In this document: in pieces, positions 37,910-45,139 of the stretch
Layout of the letters: each line of letters begins with the position of its first letter
Position numbering within the stretch: position 1 is the first letter of the stretch
Assembly (NCBI RefSeq): GCF_014207745.1
Contig: NZ_JACHJB010000002.1
Coordinates: 1,426,001 to 1,490,000 of the forward strand
DNA: 64,000 nt
Origin: Nonomuraea muscovyensis
Lineage (GTDB): Bacteria; Actinomycetota; Actinomycetes; Streptosporangiales; Streptosporangiaceae
Direction: 5' to 3'
Notes under the pieces: generated by a model
The model's database searches: none
What the model saw: only the letters and a program-made list of their open reading frames with translations
What the model was told of the DNA's origin: nothing
Translations under genes and position numbers: made by a program

Positions 37910-39271
37910 TCAGTTCCCTTCGAGCTGGCCGGCGTAGTCGGCCTGGACCGTCTTCAGCAGCTCCTGCGGGGTCTGCTGCCCGGCCACCAGCTTCTGCAGC
38001 TGCGGCGTCCAGCTCTTGGCGTAGATGGCGCCGGTGGCGTTGGCGATGAAGTCCATCGCGCCGTTGTCCTCGGCGATGTCCGCCCCGGCCGCCAGAGTGC
38101 TCGCGGTGACCTTGTCCGCTGCCACGGCCGGCATGTACGCCTCGGCCGGTCCCATCGGGCGTGATCCGCCGACCTCGACGCCGATGTCGCGGGCTCGCTG
38201 GTCGGTGGCGACCCAGTTGAGGAAGAAGGCGGCGCAGTCGGCGTTCTTGGCGTTCGCGGCGATCCCGAAGGTGAGGGGCGCCGACATGGCGGCGAGCTTG
38301 CCGCCCTGTTGCGCCGGCGGCATCAGGGAGAAGCCGACGTTGCCCGGCATCTGCTTGTCGAGGTTGCCCGACTCCCAGTCGCCGTTGAACATGAACAGGC
38401 CCTGGCCGTCGATGAAGCGGCTCATCATGGTCGCGTAGTCGAGCGCGTTGACGTCCTTCGGGAAGTATCCTGCCTTGATCCATTTCTCCAGGTGCTGGGT
38501 GGCCCGCAGGTTCGACGGGGTGTCGATGGTGGCGCCGGGCTTTTGGAAGATCCAGTCGTTGACGGGCCCGGCCGGGCCGTAGGAGGCCATGAGGTTTTGC
38601 AGCGGGAACGCCAGGCCGCCGGTGGCGCCGCCGTTGAACTGCACGATGGGCGTGATGCCCGCGTTCTTGGCCTTGTCCAGCACGTGGTCGAGCTCCGCCA
38701 GCGTGGTGGGCGGCGTGGACATCCCGACCTGGGCGGCGAGCTTCTTGTTGTAGAAGACGCCGGTCATGCTGAAGTTGAGCCCCAGGGCGTACAGCGAGCC
38801 CTCACCGCGCGGGCGCCCGCCCGGGCCCAGGCGCAGCTGTTCGAGCTGCGAGGCCGGCCACTTGTCCCAGCCGAACGCCGTCGCATATCCGTCCAGGTTC
38901 TTCAGCAGGTTGTCCTTGACCAGCTCGGAGACCTGGGGCAGGCGCATCAGGTCGGGCGGGTTGTCCGCCAGCACCCGCGGGGCGTTCTGCGTGATGACCG
39001 CGAACTGGTCCTCGCGGATGTCCCAGGTGACGTTCGGGTGCTGCTTGGTGAACTCGGTGGTCAGCGCCTTGGGCAGCGGGAAGCCGGCCTCGAAGTAGCC
39101 GTTGAGCTTGATCGGCGCCGAGCCGCAGGTGGGCGCCGCGGACATCGACGACGCGCTGGTGGCCTGGGGCTGCGGACTGTTGCCGCCGGGAGCCGCACAG
39201 GCGGCGGTCAGCGTCCCCATGGCGATCACAAGCGCGGCCCCGGACCTGCCGGGGCGGACTCGACGAGCCAT
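37910..39271 (-). CDS. Extracellular solute-binding lipoprotein (CUT1 sugar importer)
   Basis: 453 residues from ATG 39271 (GAGGAG 6 bases upstream). Lipoprotein signal SGAALVIAMGTLTAAC with the lipobox cysteine near residue 25. The mature part is a type 1 solute-binding protein: LNGYFEAGFPLPKALTTEFTK, LLKNLDGYATAFGWDKW, GVFYNKKLAAQVG, and MFNGDWESGNLDKQMPG. Anchored outside, it delivers the sugar to the two permeases encoded next. It is divergent from the LacI regulator, with a dyad in the gap. Confidence 0.93.
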   Translation of the reverse strand: MARRVRPGRSGAALVIAMGTLTAACAAPGGNSPQPQATSASSMSAAPTCGSAPIKLNGYFEAGFPLPKALTTEFTKQHPNVTWDIREDQFAVITQNAPRVLADNPPDLMRLPQVSELVKDNLLKNLDGYATAFGWDKWPASQLEQLRLGPGGRPRGEGSLYALGLNFSMTGVFYNKKLAAQVGMSTPPTTLAELDHVLDKAKNAGITPIVQFNGGATGGLAFPLQNLMASYGPAGPVNDWIFQKPGATIDTPSNLRATQHLEKWIKAGYFPKDVNALDYATMMSRFIDGQGLFMFNGDWESGNLDKQMPGNVGFSLMPPAQQGGKLAAMSAPLTFGIAANAKNADCAAFFLNWVATDQRARDIGVEVGGSRPMGPAEAYMPAVAADKVTASTLAAGADIAEDNGAMDFIANATGAIYAKSWTPQLQKLVAGQQTPQELLKTVQADYAGQLEGN

Positions 39272-39328
39272 GTGCATCTCCTCTGCTGCTTGGGACAATC
39301 GGCACCTGGCTGATGTCCCGACTCCGTT

Positions 39329-39344
39329 GCTAAATCGGGTTAGC
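39329..39344. promoter_or_regulatory. LacI-type operator in the divergent gap
   Basis: GCTAA-N6-TTAGC dyad, 57 bases before the binding-protein start and 74 before the LacI start. It is placed to repress both directions. Confidence 0.55.
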
Positions 39345-39418
39345 GCCCGATAGTCTCACCATGCGCGTCGCACGATGTCAACCCCCTGTAACACACTCTT
39401 GACGATCGGAGATCTTGG

Positions 39419-40492
39419 GTGAGCCCACGACGGGTCACGCTGGCCGATGTGGCAAAGGCCGCCGGTGTCTCGCGCCCGACCGCCTCGCTCGTGCTGTCAG
39501 GCCGCGGCCGCGAACTGCGCATCTCTCAGGACGTCGAACAGCGCGTCCTGCGGGCCGCCGAGGAGTTGCAGTACCGGCCCAACATCGTCTCCGTGGGGCT
39601 GCGAACGGGCACCTCCCGCACGATCGGCTTCGTCTCCGACACCGTCGCCACCTCACGGCTGGCCGGTGACATGATCAAGGGGGCGCTCGAGGCCGCCCGT
39701 GAGCGCGGCTTCATGCTGTTCATCGGCGAGACCGAAGGCGACGCCGAACTCGAACGCCGCCTGCTGCAGGCCATGCACGACCGCCAGGTCGACGGGCTCA
39801 TCCTGGCCTCGATGTTCACCCGCACCATCAAGGTGCCCAAGGCCATCACGGCTGTGCCCGCGGTGCTGCTCAACGCGCTGCCCAAGCAGCCCACCCCCCT
39901 GCCCGCCGTCCTGCCCGACGAGGTCGAGGCCGGCCGCCGCGCGGCCCGCGTCCTGCTCGACGCCGGCCACCGCGACGGCATCTACCTGATCGGCGCCGGT
40001 CCGGGCCTGCGCAACGTGCCCTCCGAAAGCCTCGCGGCGGTGGAACGGCTCGTCGGCATCCGTGAGGCGCTCGGCGAGGCGGGCGTCAAGGTGGCGGGCG
40101 CTCGCACCTGCCCCGACTGGCAGCCGGAGTACGGCCTCGCCGCGACGCGGGACCTCCTGCGGACCATTCAGCCGCGTGCGCTGATCTGCTTCAACGACCG
40201 GATCGCGATGGGCGCCTACCAGGCGCTCGACGACTTCGGGCTCAAGGTGCCCGCGGATGTCTCCGTCGTGTCCTTCGACGACCATCCCATCGCCTCGTGG
40301 GTGCGGCCGCAGCTGACCACCGTGGCGCTGCCCCATTACGAGCTGGGCCGTAAGGCCGTGGACGTGCTGTTCACCGAGATCGAGCGCGACCGTGCGGACA
40401 CCGAGCAGTCGGGCCAGGTGCACCGGGTTCCGATGCCCGTCCGCAACCGCGAGTCCGTCGCGCCGTCACCCACCGCCGAGAACTCCGGCTGA
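39419..40492 (+). CDS. LacI-family regulator of the fructan/sucrose locus
   Basis: 357 residues, GTG start. The helix-turn-helix is VTLADVAKAAGVSRPTASLVLSG with the hinge helix DVEQRVLRAAEELQYRPN. The effector domain follows the sugar-binding fold (SRTIGFVSDTVATSRLAGDM, DGLILASMFTR, ALICFNDRIAMGAYQALDD, VSVVSFDDHPIASWVRPQLTTV). It is divergent from the binding-protein gene, and probably represses the importer-GH68 operon until the sugar or a fructose derivative is present. Confidence 0.93.
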   Translation: MSPRRVTLADVAKAAGVSRPTASLVLSGRGRELRISQDVEQRVLRAAEELQYRPNIVSVGLRTGTSRTIGFVSDTVATSRLAGDMIKGALEAARERGFMLFIGETEGDAELERRLLQAMHDRQVDGLILASMFTRTIKVPKAITAVPAVLLNALPKQPTPLPAVLPDEVEAGRRAARVLLDAGHRDGIYLIGAGPGLRNVPSESLAAVERLVGIREALGEAGVKVAGARTCPDWQPEYGLAATRDLLRTIQPRALICFNDRIAMGAYQALDDFGLKVPADVSVVSFDDHPIASWVRPQLTTVALPHYELGRKAVDVLFTEIERDRADTEQSGQVHRVPMPVRNRESVAPSPTAENSG

Positions 40493-40883
40493 ACGCCGCA
40501 CCTCGCGTTGATCACGTCGGCCTCCCCGCGAACAGCGCTTCACGCCCTCACCCCGAGGTTGCGACAGAAGTTGCGGTGGTACGTCAACGAAGCGGCAGGC
40601 TCGGGGCGGCGAGCACGGCGTGGCCGTTGACGGCGCTCGCCATGCTGGAGGGGAGGCCACCGCCGCCAGCCGGCCGGGCAAAGGTGTTGGATGTCCGGCG
40701 GATGCCACAGGGACCTCAAGTACCGGGTTCGGCCCCGCGTTCCGGGGAAGCAGGGCCACGCCGTGGTGGAGGACGCGCGCAACCTGTTCGCCGAGGAAGA
40801 GTGGCGCACCACCGGAACGGCGGAACGCGCCCGACGGCCAGGGGCAGAGGTCAGGCCGACGGCCAGCGGCCAGAGGTCAGAGG
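40493..40883. other. 391-base gap without a supported gene
   Basis: Short ORFs exist in several frames, but none shows a ribosome site, family similarity or consistent codon use. The stretch near 40850-40895 holds small direct repeats (CCAG, GGTCAGA). It could be a worn-out gene. Confidence 0.5.
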
Positions 40884-41162
40884 TCAGAGGGAGGCGGCCA
40901 GGGCGAGGCCGGCGGCCTCCTGGCGTAGCACCATGATGAGCAAGGTCGCGATCAAGGTCGCGATGACCAACCAGCTCACCGCGATGATGACGGTCGAGCG
41001 GCGTGGCATGCGCCTGACCCCGGCGGGGCCCACGGCCCGCGCCTCGCTGCGACGCGCCCGCTCGTTGAACGACTCAAGTCGCGCCACGAGCCGTGGATCG
41101 TCGTCGACGAGGTGACGCTCGATCTGTGCCAGCATCCTCTCCTCGTCCTGCGACCAGGCCAT
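40884..41162 (-). CDS. DUF3040 membrane protein
   Basis: 92 residues from ATG 41162. The N-terminal MAWSQDEERMLAQIERHLVD then DPRLVARLESF is the DUF3040 signature found across actinobacteria. One hydrophobic segment (STVIIAVSWLVIATLIATLL, about 60-80) anchors it. Its role is unknown. It is divergent from the radical SAM gene. Confidence 0.88.
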   Translation of the reverse strand: MAWSQDEERMLAQIERHLVDDDPRLVARLESFNERARRSEARAVGPAGVRRMPRRSTVIIAVSWLVIATLIATLLIMVLRQEAAGLALAASL

Positions 41163-41271
41163 AGATGCACCTCCGGAACGCAAGCTCTGTGCGGGGTTTG
41201 TGCCCAACCCTGAAGATCATTAGCCACTGCCTGGTGAGGTAATTGCAGTGTCTTTCCCTTTGCGATCACGC

Positions 41272-41287
41272 TCGAATGCCTGTTCTA
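41272..41287. promoter_or_regulatory. LexA-like (SOS) box
   Basis: TCGAAT-GCCT-GTTCTA, matching the actinobacterial SOS box TCGAAC-N4-GTTCGA at 10 of 12 fixed positions, only 7 bases before the ATG of the radical SAM gene. Confidence 0.45.
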
Positions 41288-41294
41288 ATAAGGT

Positions 41295-42341
41295 ATGCGC
41301 TGGGACAATCTGCGTCTTGAAGGCACCGATCATGACGATCCGGTCGTGCCGCTCTTCGCGCGCGGCGCGGTGGCCCGGACGTTCGACACCCCCGAGTTCC
41401 GGGGGTCGACCTTCTACGAGATCCACGCGCGGTCGATCATCAACCGGGTCCCGGTGGGCAGCCACGTCCCGTTCGGCCACACCATCAATCCCTACCGAGG
41501 GTGCGGGCACCGCTGCCTCTACTGCTTCGCCCGGGGCACGCACCGCTACCTCGACCTCGACGCCGGGGCGGACTTCGACTCCAAGATCATCGTCAAGGTC
41601 AACGCGGCCGAGCTGGCCCGCAAGGAGCTGGCCTCGCCCCGCTGGCGCGGCGACCACGTGGCCATGGGCACCAACGTCGACTGCTACCAGCGCGCCGAGG
41701 GCCGCTACCAGTTGATGCGCGGCATCCTGGCCGCCCTGCGCGACGCCGCCAACCCGTTCTCCGTCCTCACCAAGGGCACGCTCATCCTGCGCGACCTCGA
41801 CCTGCTCACCGAGGCGGCCGAGGTCACCGAGGTGGCCACCAACATCTCGGCCGGCTTCCTCGACTCCGACGCCTGGCGCTCGACCGAGCCCGGCACCCCG
41901 CACCCGGGCAGGCGCCTCGAGACCTGCGCCACGCTCAACGACCACGGCGTCCCCTGCGGCGTGCTGATGGCGCCGATCCTGCCCTACCTCACCGACTCGC
42001 CCCGCGAGCTGGAGCGCACGGTCAAGGAGATCGCCCAGGCGGGCGCCACCCACGTCACGCCCATCGTGCTGCACCTGCGTCCCGGCGCGCGGGAGTGGTG
42101 GCTGGCCTGGCTCTCGCGTGAGCATCCGCGCCTGGTGCCGCGCTACCTGGAGCTCTACGGCAGGGGCGCCTACGCTCCCAAGGCGTACCAGCAGCGCGTC
42201 ACAGGCCTGGTCAAGGAGCTGGCCGCGCGCCACGGCGTCGGCCGGGCGACCCCGGCCCGGGCCCGCCGCCTCTCCGCGCGACCCCCTGAGCCGTCCCCCG
42301 CTCCCCCGGCCGCCGGGCCCGAGCAGCTCACGCTGCTCTGA
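41295..42341 (+). CDS. Radical SAM protein, Rv2578c/spore-photoproduct-lyase-like
   Basis: 348 residues. The cluster-binding motif is NPYRGCGHRCLYCFARGTH (CxxxCxxC, about residues 70-77), followed by DFDSKIIVKVNAAELARKEL, VAMGTNVDCYQRAEGRYQLM and the barrel strands VTEVATNISAGFLD and PCGVLMAPILPYLTD. This fits the Rv2578c family, related to SplB-type DNA repair enzymes; the substrate is unproven. The Pro-rich tail (RPPEPSPAPPAAGPEQLTLL) resembles a beta-clamp or partner-binding end: QLTLL fits a QLxLF-like clamp motif. A LexA-like box lies in the promoter, in keeping with DNA damage. Confidence 0.88.
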   Translation: MRWDNLRLEGTDHDDPVVPLFARGAVARTFDTPEFRGSTFYEIHARSIINRVPVGSHVPFGHTINPYRGCGHRCLYCFARGTHRYLDLDAGADFDSKIIVKVNAAELARKELASPRWRGDHVAMGTNVDCYQRAEGRYQLMRGILAALRDAANPFSVLTKGTLILRDLDLLTEAAEVTEVATNISAGFLDSDAWRSTEPGTPHPGRRLETCATLNDHGVPCGVLMAPILPYLTDSPRELERTVKEIAQAGATHVTPIVLHLRPGAREWWLAWLSREHPRLVPRYLELYGRGAYAPKAYQQRVTGLVKELAARHGVGRATPARARRLSARPPEPSPAPPAAGPEQLTLL

Positions 42342-42388
42342 ACCCACGCGACCAATGGCGCCATGTCGGTTTCTAGTGCCAAATGGGT

Positions 42389-42403
42389 ACTAAGCCGCTT
42401 AGT
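42389..42403. promoter_or_regulatory. ACTAAG-N3-CTTAGT dyad
   Basis: Perfect 6-bp arms with 3-base spacing, 40 bases before the small Lys-rich gene; likely an operator. The binding protein is unknown. Confidence 0.45.
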
Positions 42404-42443
42404 GTGCCGAAGAAGCACGCATGGTTCATACGGGGGTAAAACC

Positions 42444-42563
42444 ATGTCCGACGCCAAAAAGAAACCGATCGCCAAGTCCGGCAAGGCCAAGAAGCAGGCG
42501 ATCAAGACCGGCCGGCAGGCCAAGGACGCCAAGAAGGAAGCCCGCAAGCCGGACGAGACATAG
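42444..42563 (+). CDS. Small Lys-rich protein, 39 residues
   Basis: Starts MSDAKKKPIAKSGKAKKQAI and ends EARKPDET. GGGGG lies 8 bases before the ATG, codon use is regular, and the region upstream has a dyad, so I think it is a real gene. Fifteen of 39 residues are Lys or Arg, and the pattern KxxKxxxKxxK suits a helix binding nucleic acid. The stop is at the first bases of a 12-bp tandem array, so a loss of the stop would add a repetitive tail. Confidence 0.55.
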   Translation: MSDAKKKPIAKSGKAKKQAIKTGRQAKDAKKEARKPDET

Positions 42564-42634
42564 CCGACACCTGGGCCGACACCTGGGCCGACACCTGGGC
42601 CGACACCTGGGCCGACACCTGGGCCGACGCCTGA
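42563..42634. repeat. 12-bp tandem array, six copies
   Basis: Five perfect copies of GCCGACACCTGG and one altered copy (GCCGACGCCTGA), beginning at the last base of the small gene's stop codon. The rest of the gap 42635-42916 holds a hairpin at 42842 and no gene. Confidence 0.95.
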
Positions 42635-42841
42635 TCCGGTGACGTGAGCCGGCGGCCCGGGCGGGCGGCCGGGACGCCGCCCACCGCCCGCCCTGCGGCC
42701 GACGGCGCGACCGGCCACGCACCAGCGCGAGACTCATCTCGATCAAGGTGCAACCTTAAGACCATTTGTCGCGTCTAAAGATCATAGGTGGGGATAGCGC
42801 CACGGGGATGAACGGTGCACTCCACCTGAGCGAGACAATAT

Positions 42842-42873
42842 GCCGGCGGTGAGGGCACGTCCTCATCGCCGGC
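42842..42873 (+). terminator. Hairpin upstream of the glycosyltransferase gene
   Basis: 13-bp stem with one G-T pair (GCCGGCGGTGAGG / CCTCATCGCCGGC) and a 6-base loop, followed shortly by GTTTT. It may end the upstream message or structure the leader of the glycosyltransferase gene. Confidence 0.5.
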
Positions 42874-42916
42874 CACGCGTGTTTTCCGACACTTGACGCC
42901 AAGGGGGATCCCACAG

Positions 42917-44254
42917 GTGCGCGCACTGGCACGCAAGGGCAGATCAGCGATGGTCCGGTTGTACCGGGGGTACAACCGGCGCAAGGCGCGCAACGCGCCG
43001 CCCCCCTCCGCTGACCGGGTCCGCATCCTGCTGCTCCACGCCAACGGCATGGGCGGCACGATCCGCACCGTGTTCAACCTCGCCAGCTACCTGGCGCGCG
43101 ACCGGGACGTCGAGATCGTCAGCATCCTCAGGGAGGCTGAGGAGCCGTTCTTCCCGATCGACCCCCGGGTCACGTTCCGCTTCCTGGACGACCGGATCGA
43201 CCCCAGCCCCGACCCGCTGCGGGCGATGCTGTCGAAGATGCCGAGCAGGCTCATCCCCAAGGAGGAGACGGCGTACCACCGTTTCAACCTGTGGACCGAC
43301 CTCAAGCTGGCCCGCTACATCCGCTCCCTGGACGGCGGGGTGCTCATGGCCACCCGGCCGGGCCTCAACCTCGTCATGGCGCAGCTCGCGCCCCCCGGCG
43401 TCATCACGGTCGGCCAGGAACACGTCGCCCTGCGCACCCAGGCCGAGCCGATGCAGGAGCTCATCAAGTGGCGCTACCGCCGCATGGACGCCCTCGTCAC
43501 TCTCACCAAGGCCGACCTGCGCGACTACCGCGAGACCCTGCCCAAGAAGCCGAAGCGCCTGGTCCGCATCCCCAACGCCGTGCCGCCGATGACCGGTGAC
43601 GTCGCCAGGCTCGACGCCAAGGTCGCCATCGCGGTGGGCCGGATGACCCGGATCAAGGGCTTCCACCGGCTCATCACCGCCTGGGAGCAGGTCGCCCAGG
43701 TGCATCCCGACTGGCAGTTGCGCATCTTCGGCGCGGGCCCGCAGGAGGACAACCTGCGCACCCAGATCGCCGAGGCCGGTCTGGAGGGCAAGGTGATCCT
43801 GCCCGGCCCCACCTCCGACGTGGGCGCCGAGCTGGAGCAGGCCTCCATCTACGTGCTCAGCTCCCGTCACGAGGGCTTCCCCATGACCATTCTGGAGGCC
43901 ATGGCCAAGGGCCTGTCCATCGTGAGCTTCAACAGTCCGCACGGCCCCAAGGAGATGATCACTGACGAGGTCGACGGTCTCCTGGTCAAGCCGCGTACCA
44001 ACGCCAACCTCGCCGCCGCCGTCATCCGCGTCATCGAGGACGGGGAACTGCGGCGGCGGCTGGCCGCCGGCGCGCTGGAGACCGCCCGCACCTACGACCT
44101 CGACGCCGTCGGCGCCCGCTGGGACGCGCTGCTGGACGAACTGGTCGCCCGCCGCAACGGCACCTGGGTCCGGCCTCAGACGGCCGACAGCCCTCAGGCG
44201 GCCGACAGCTCGACCGGCTCGGCGATGACGTCGACCAGCGCGCCGTTGCGGTAG
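42917..44254 (+). CDS. Glycosyltransferase family 4
   Basis: 445 residues from GTG 42917 (AAGGGGGA upstream). GT-B fold: N-terminal domain with RILLLHANGMGGTIRTVFNLA (acceptor loop), C-terminal domain with KVAIAVGRMTRIKGFHRLI, VILPGPTSDVGAELEQASIY, and the donor-binding SRHEGFPMTILEAMAKGLSI (E-x7-E) and DGLLVKPRTNANLA. It likely adds a sugar to a polysaccharide, teichoic acid or lipid carrier at the membrane. The last 20 residues (QTADSPQAADSSTGSAM...) are low complexity and lie antisense over the protease 3' end, by 61 bases. Confidence 0.92.
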   Translation: MRALARKGRSAMVRLYRGYNRRKARNAPPPSADRVRILLLHANGMGGTIRTVFNLASYLARDRDVEIVSILREAEEPFFPIDPRVTFRFLDDRIDPSPDPLRAMLSKMPSRLIPKEETAYHRFNLWTDLKLARYIRSLDGGVLMATRPGLNLVMAQLAPPGVITVGQEHVALRTQAEPMQELIKWRYRRMDALVTLTKADLRDYRETLPKKPKRLVRIPNAVPPMTGDVARLDAKVAIAVGRMTRIKGFHRLITAWEQVAQVHPDWQLRIFGAGPQEDNLRTQIAEAGLEGKVILPGPTSDVGAELEQASIYVLSSRHEGFPMTILEAMAKGLSIVSFNSPHGPKEMITDEVDGLLVKPRTNANLAAAVIRVIEDGELRRRLAAGALETARTYDLDAVGARWDALLDELVARRNGTWVRPQTADSPQAADSSTGSAMTSTSAPLR

Positions 44255-45096
44255 ACCGTGATCGGCAACGGCCTGCCGATCGCCTCGGCGAACATCAGCC
44301 GTTGCAGCCCCTGCGCGTCGCCGAGCGGGTTGCGGCCCGCGCTCAGCACGAGGTCGCCCGCCCGCAGGCCCGCCCGGTCGGCGGGCGAGAGGGGCACCAC
44401 CTCCATCACGCGCAGGGCGTTGTCCTGCCCGGTCCGCTGCCGCAGCGGCTCGGGCAGGGGCGCCGGCGACGTCACCAGGCCCAGGTAGGCGCGCCGGACG
44501 CGGCCGTCCCTGACCAGGGCGGCGATGATCGAGCGGGTGGTGGCGTTCACCGGCACCGCCAGGCCGACCCCCACTCCGGCGACCGCCGTGTTGACGCCGA
44601 CGACGCGGGCGCGCGCGTCGGCGAGCGCCCCGCCGGAGTTGCCGGGGTTCAGCGCGGCGTCGGTCTGGATCACGTCCTCGATCAGCCGGACGGCGGAGCC
44701 GCTGCGCGCGGGCAGCGAACGCCCCAGTCCCGACACCACGCCGGCCGTCACCGATCCGGTGAGCCCGAGCGGGTTGCCCACCGCCACGACGAGCTGGCCG
44801 ACGACCAGTTCGTCGCTGTCGCCCAGCTCCGCCGGCTCCGGTGTGGCGCCGTCCGCCCTGATGACGGCCAGGTCCGACAGCGGGTCGCGCCCCACCACCC
44901 GGAAGGCGCCGGACGACCCGTCGGCGAACGCCACCGTCCCGGACGCGGCGGAGCCGACCACGTGCGCGTTCGTGAGCAGTAACCCGTCGGGGGCGAACAC
45001 CACCGCCGAGCCGCCGCCCCTGCCGGCCCGCACCGCGGCCACCTTCGGCAGCAGCGCGGCGGCCACCGACGAGACGATCTGCGAGTAGAAATCCAT
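44194..45096 (-). CDS. HtrA-like trypsin/PDZ protease without export signal
   Basis: 300 residues from ATG 45096. The triad is His in LLTNAHVVG (about 45), Asp in DPLSDLAVIR (about 74), Ser in LNPGNSGGALAD (about 154), with a PDZ domain at 205-290 (LRVMEVVPLSPADRAGLRAGD). Unlike most HtrA/DegP proteins there is no signal peptide or membrane helix, so it would be cytosolic. The start MDFYSQIVSSVAAALLPKVA is amphipathic. It ends convergently over the glycosyltransferase 3' end, and the large secreted protein gene lies 43 bases downstream of its start on the same strand. Confidence 0.88.
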   Translation of the reverse strand: MDFYSQIVSSVAAALLPKVAAVRAGRGGGSAVVFAPDGLLLTNAHVVGSAASGTVAFADGSSGAFRVVGRDPLSDLAVIRADGATPEPAELGDSDELVVGQLVVAVGNPLGLTGSVTAGVVSGLGRSLPARSGSAVRLIEDVIQTDAALNPGNSGGALADARARVVGVNTAVAGVGVGLAVPVNATTRSIIAALVRDGRVRRAYLGLVTSPAPLPEPLRQRTGQDNALRVMEVVPLSPADRAGLRAGDLVLSAGRNPLGDAQGLQRLMFAEAIGRPLPITVYRNGALVDVIAEPVELSAA

Positions 45097-45139
45097 GCTT
45101 ACATCATTACGCCGCAACCAGGTGCCGCGCGACGGTAGG

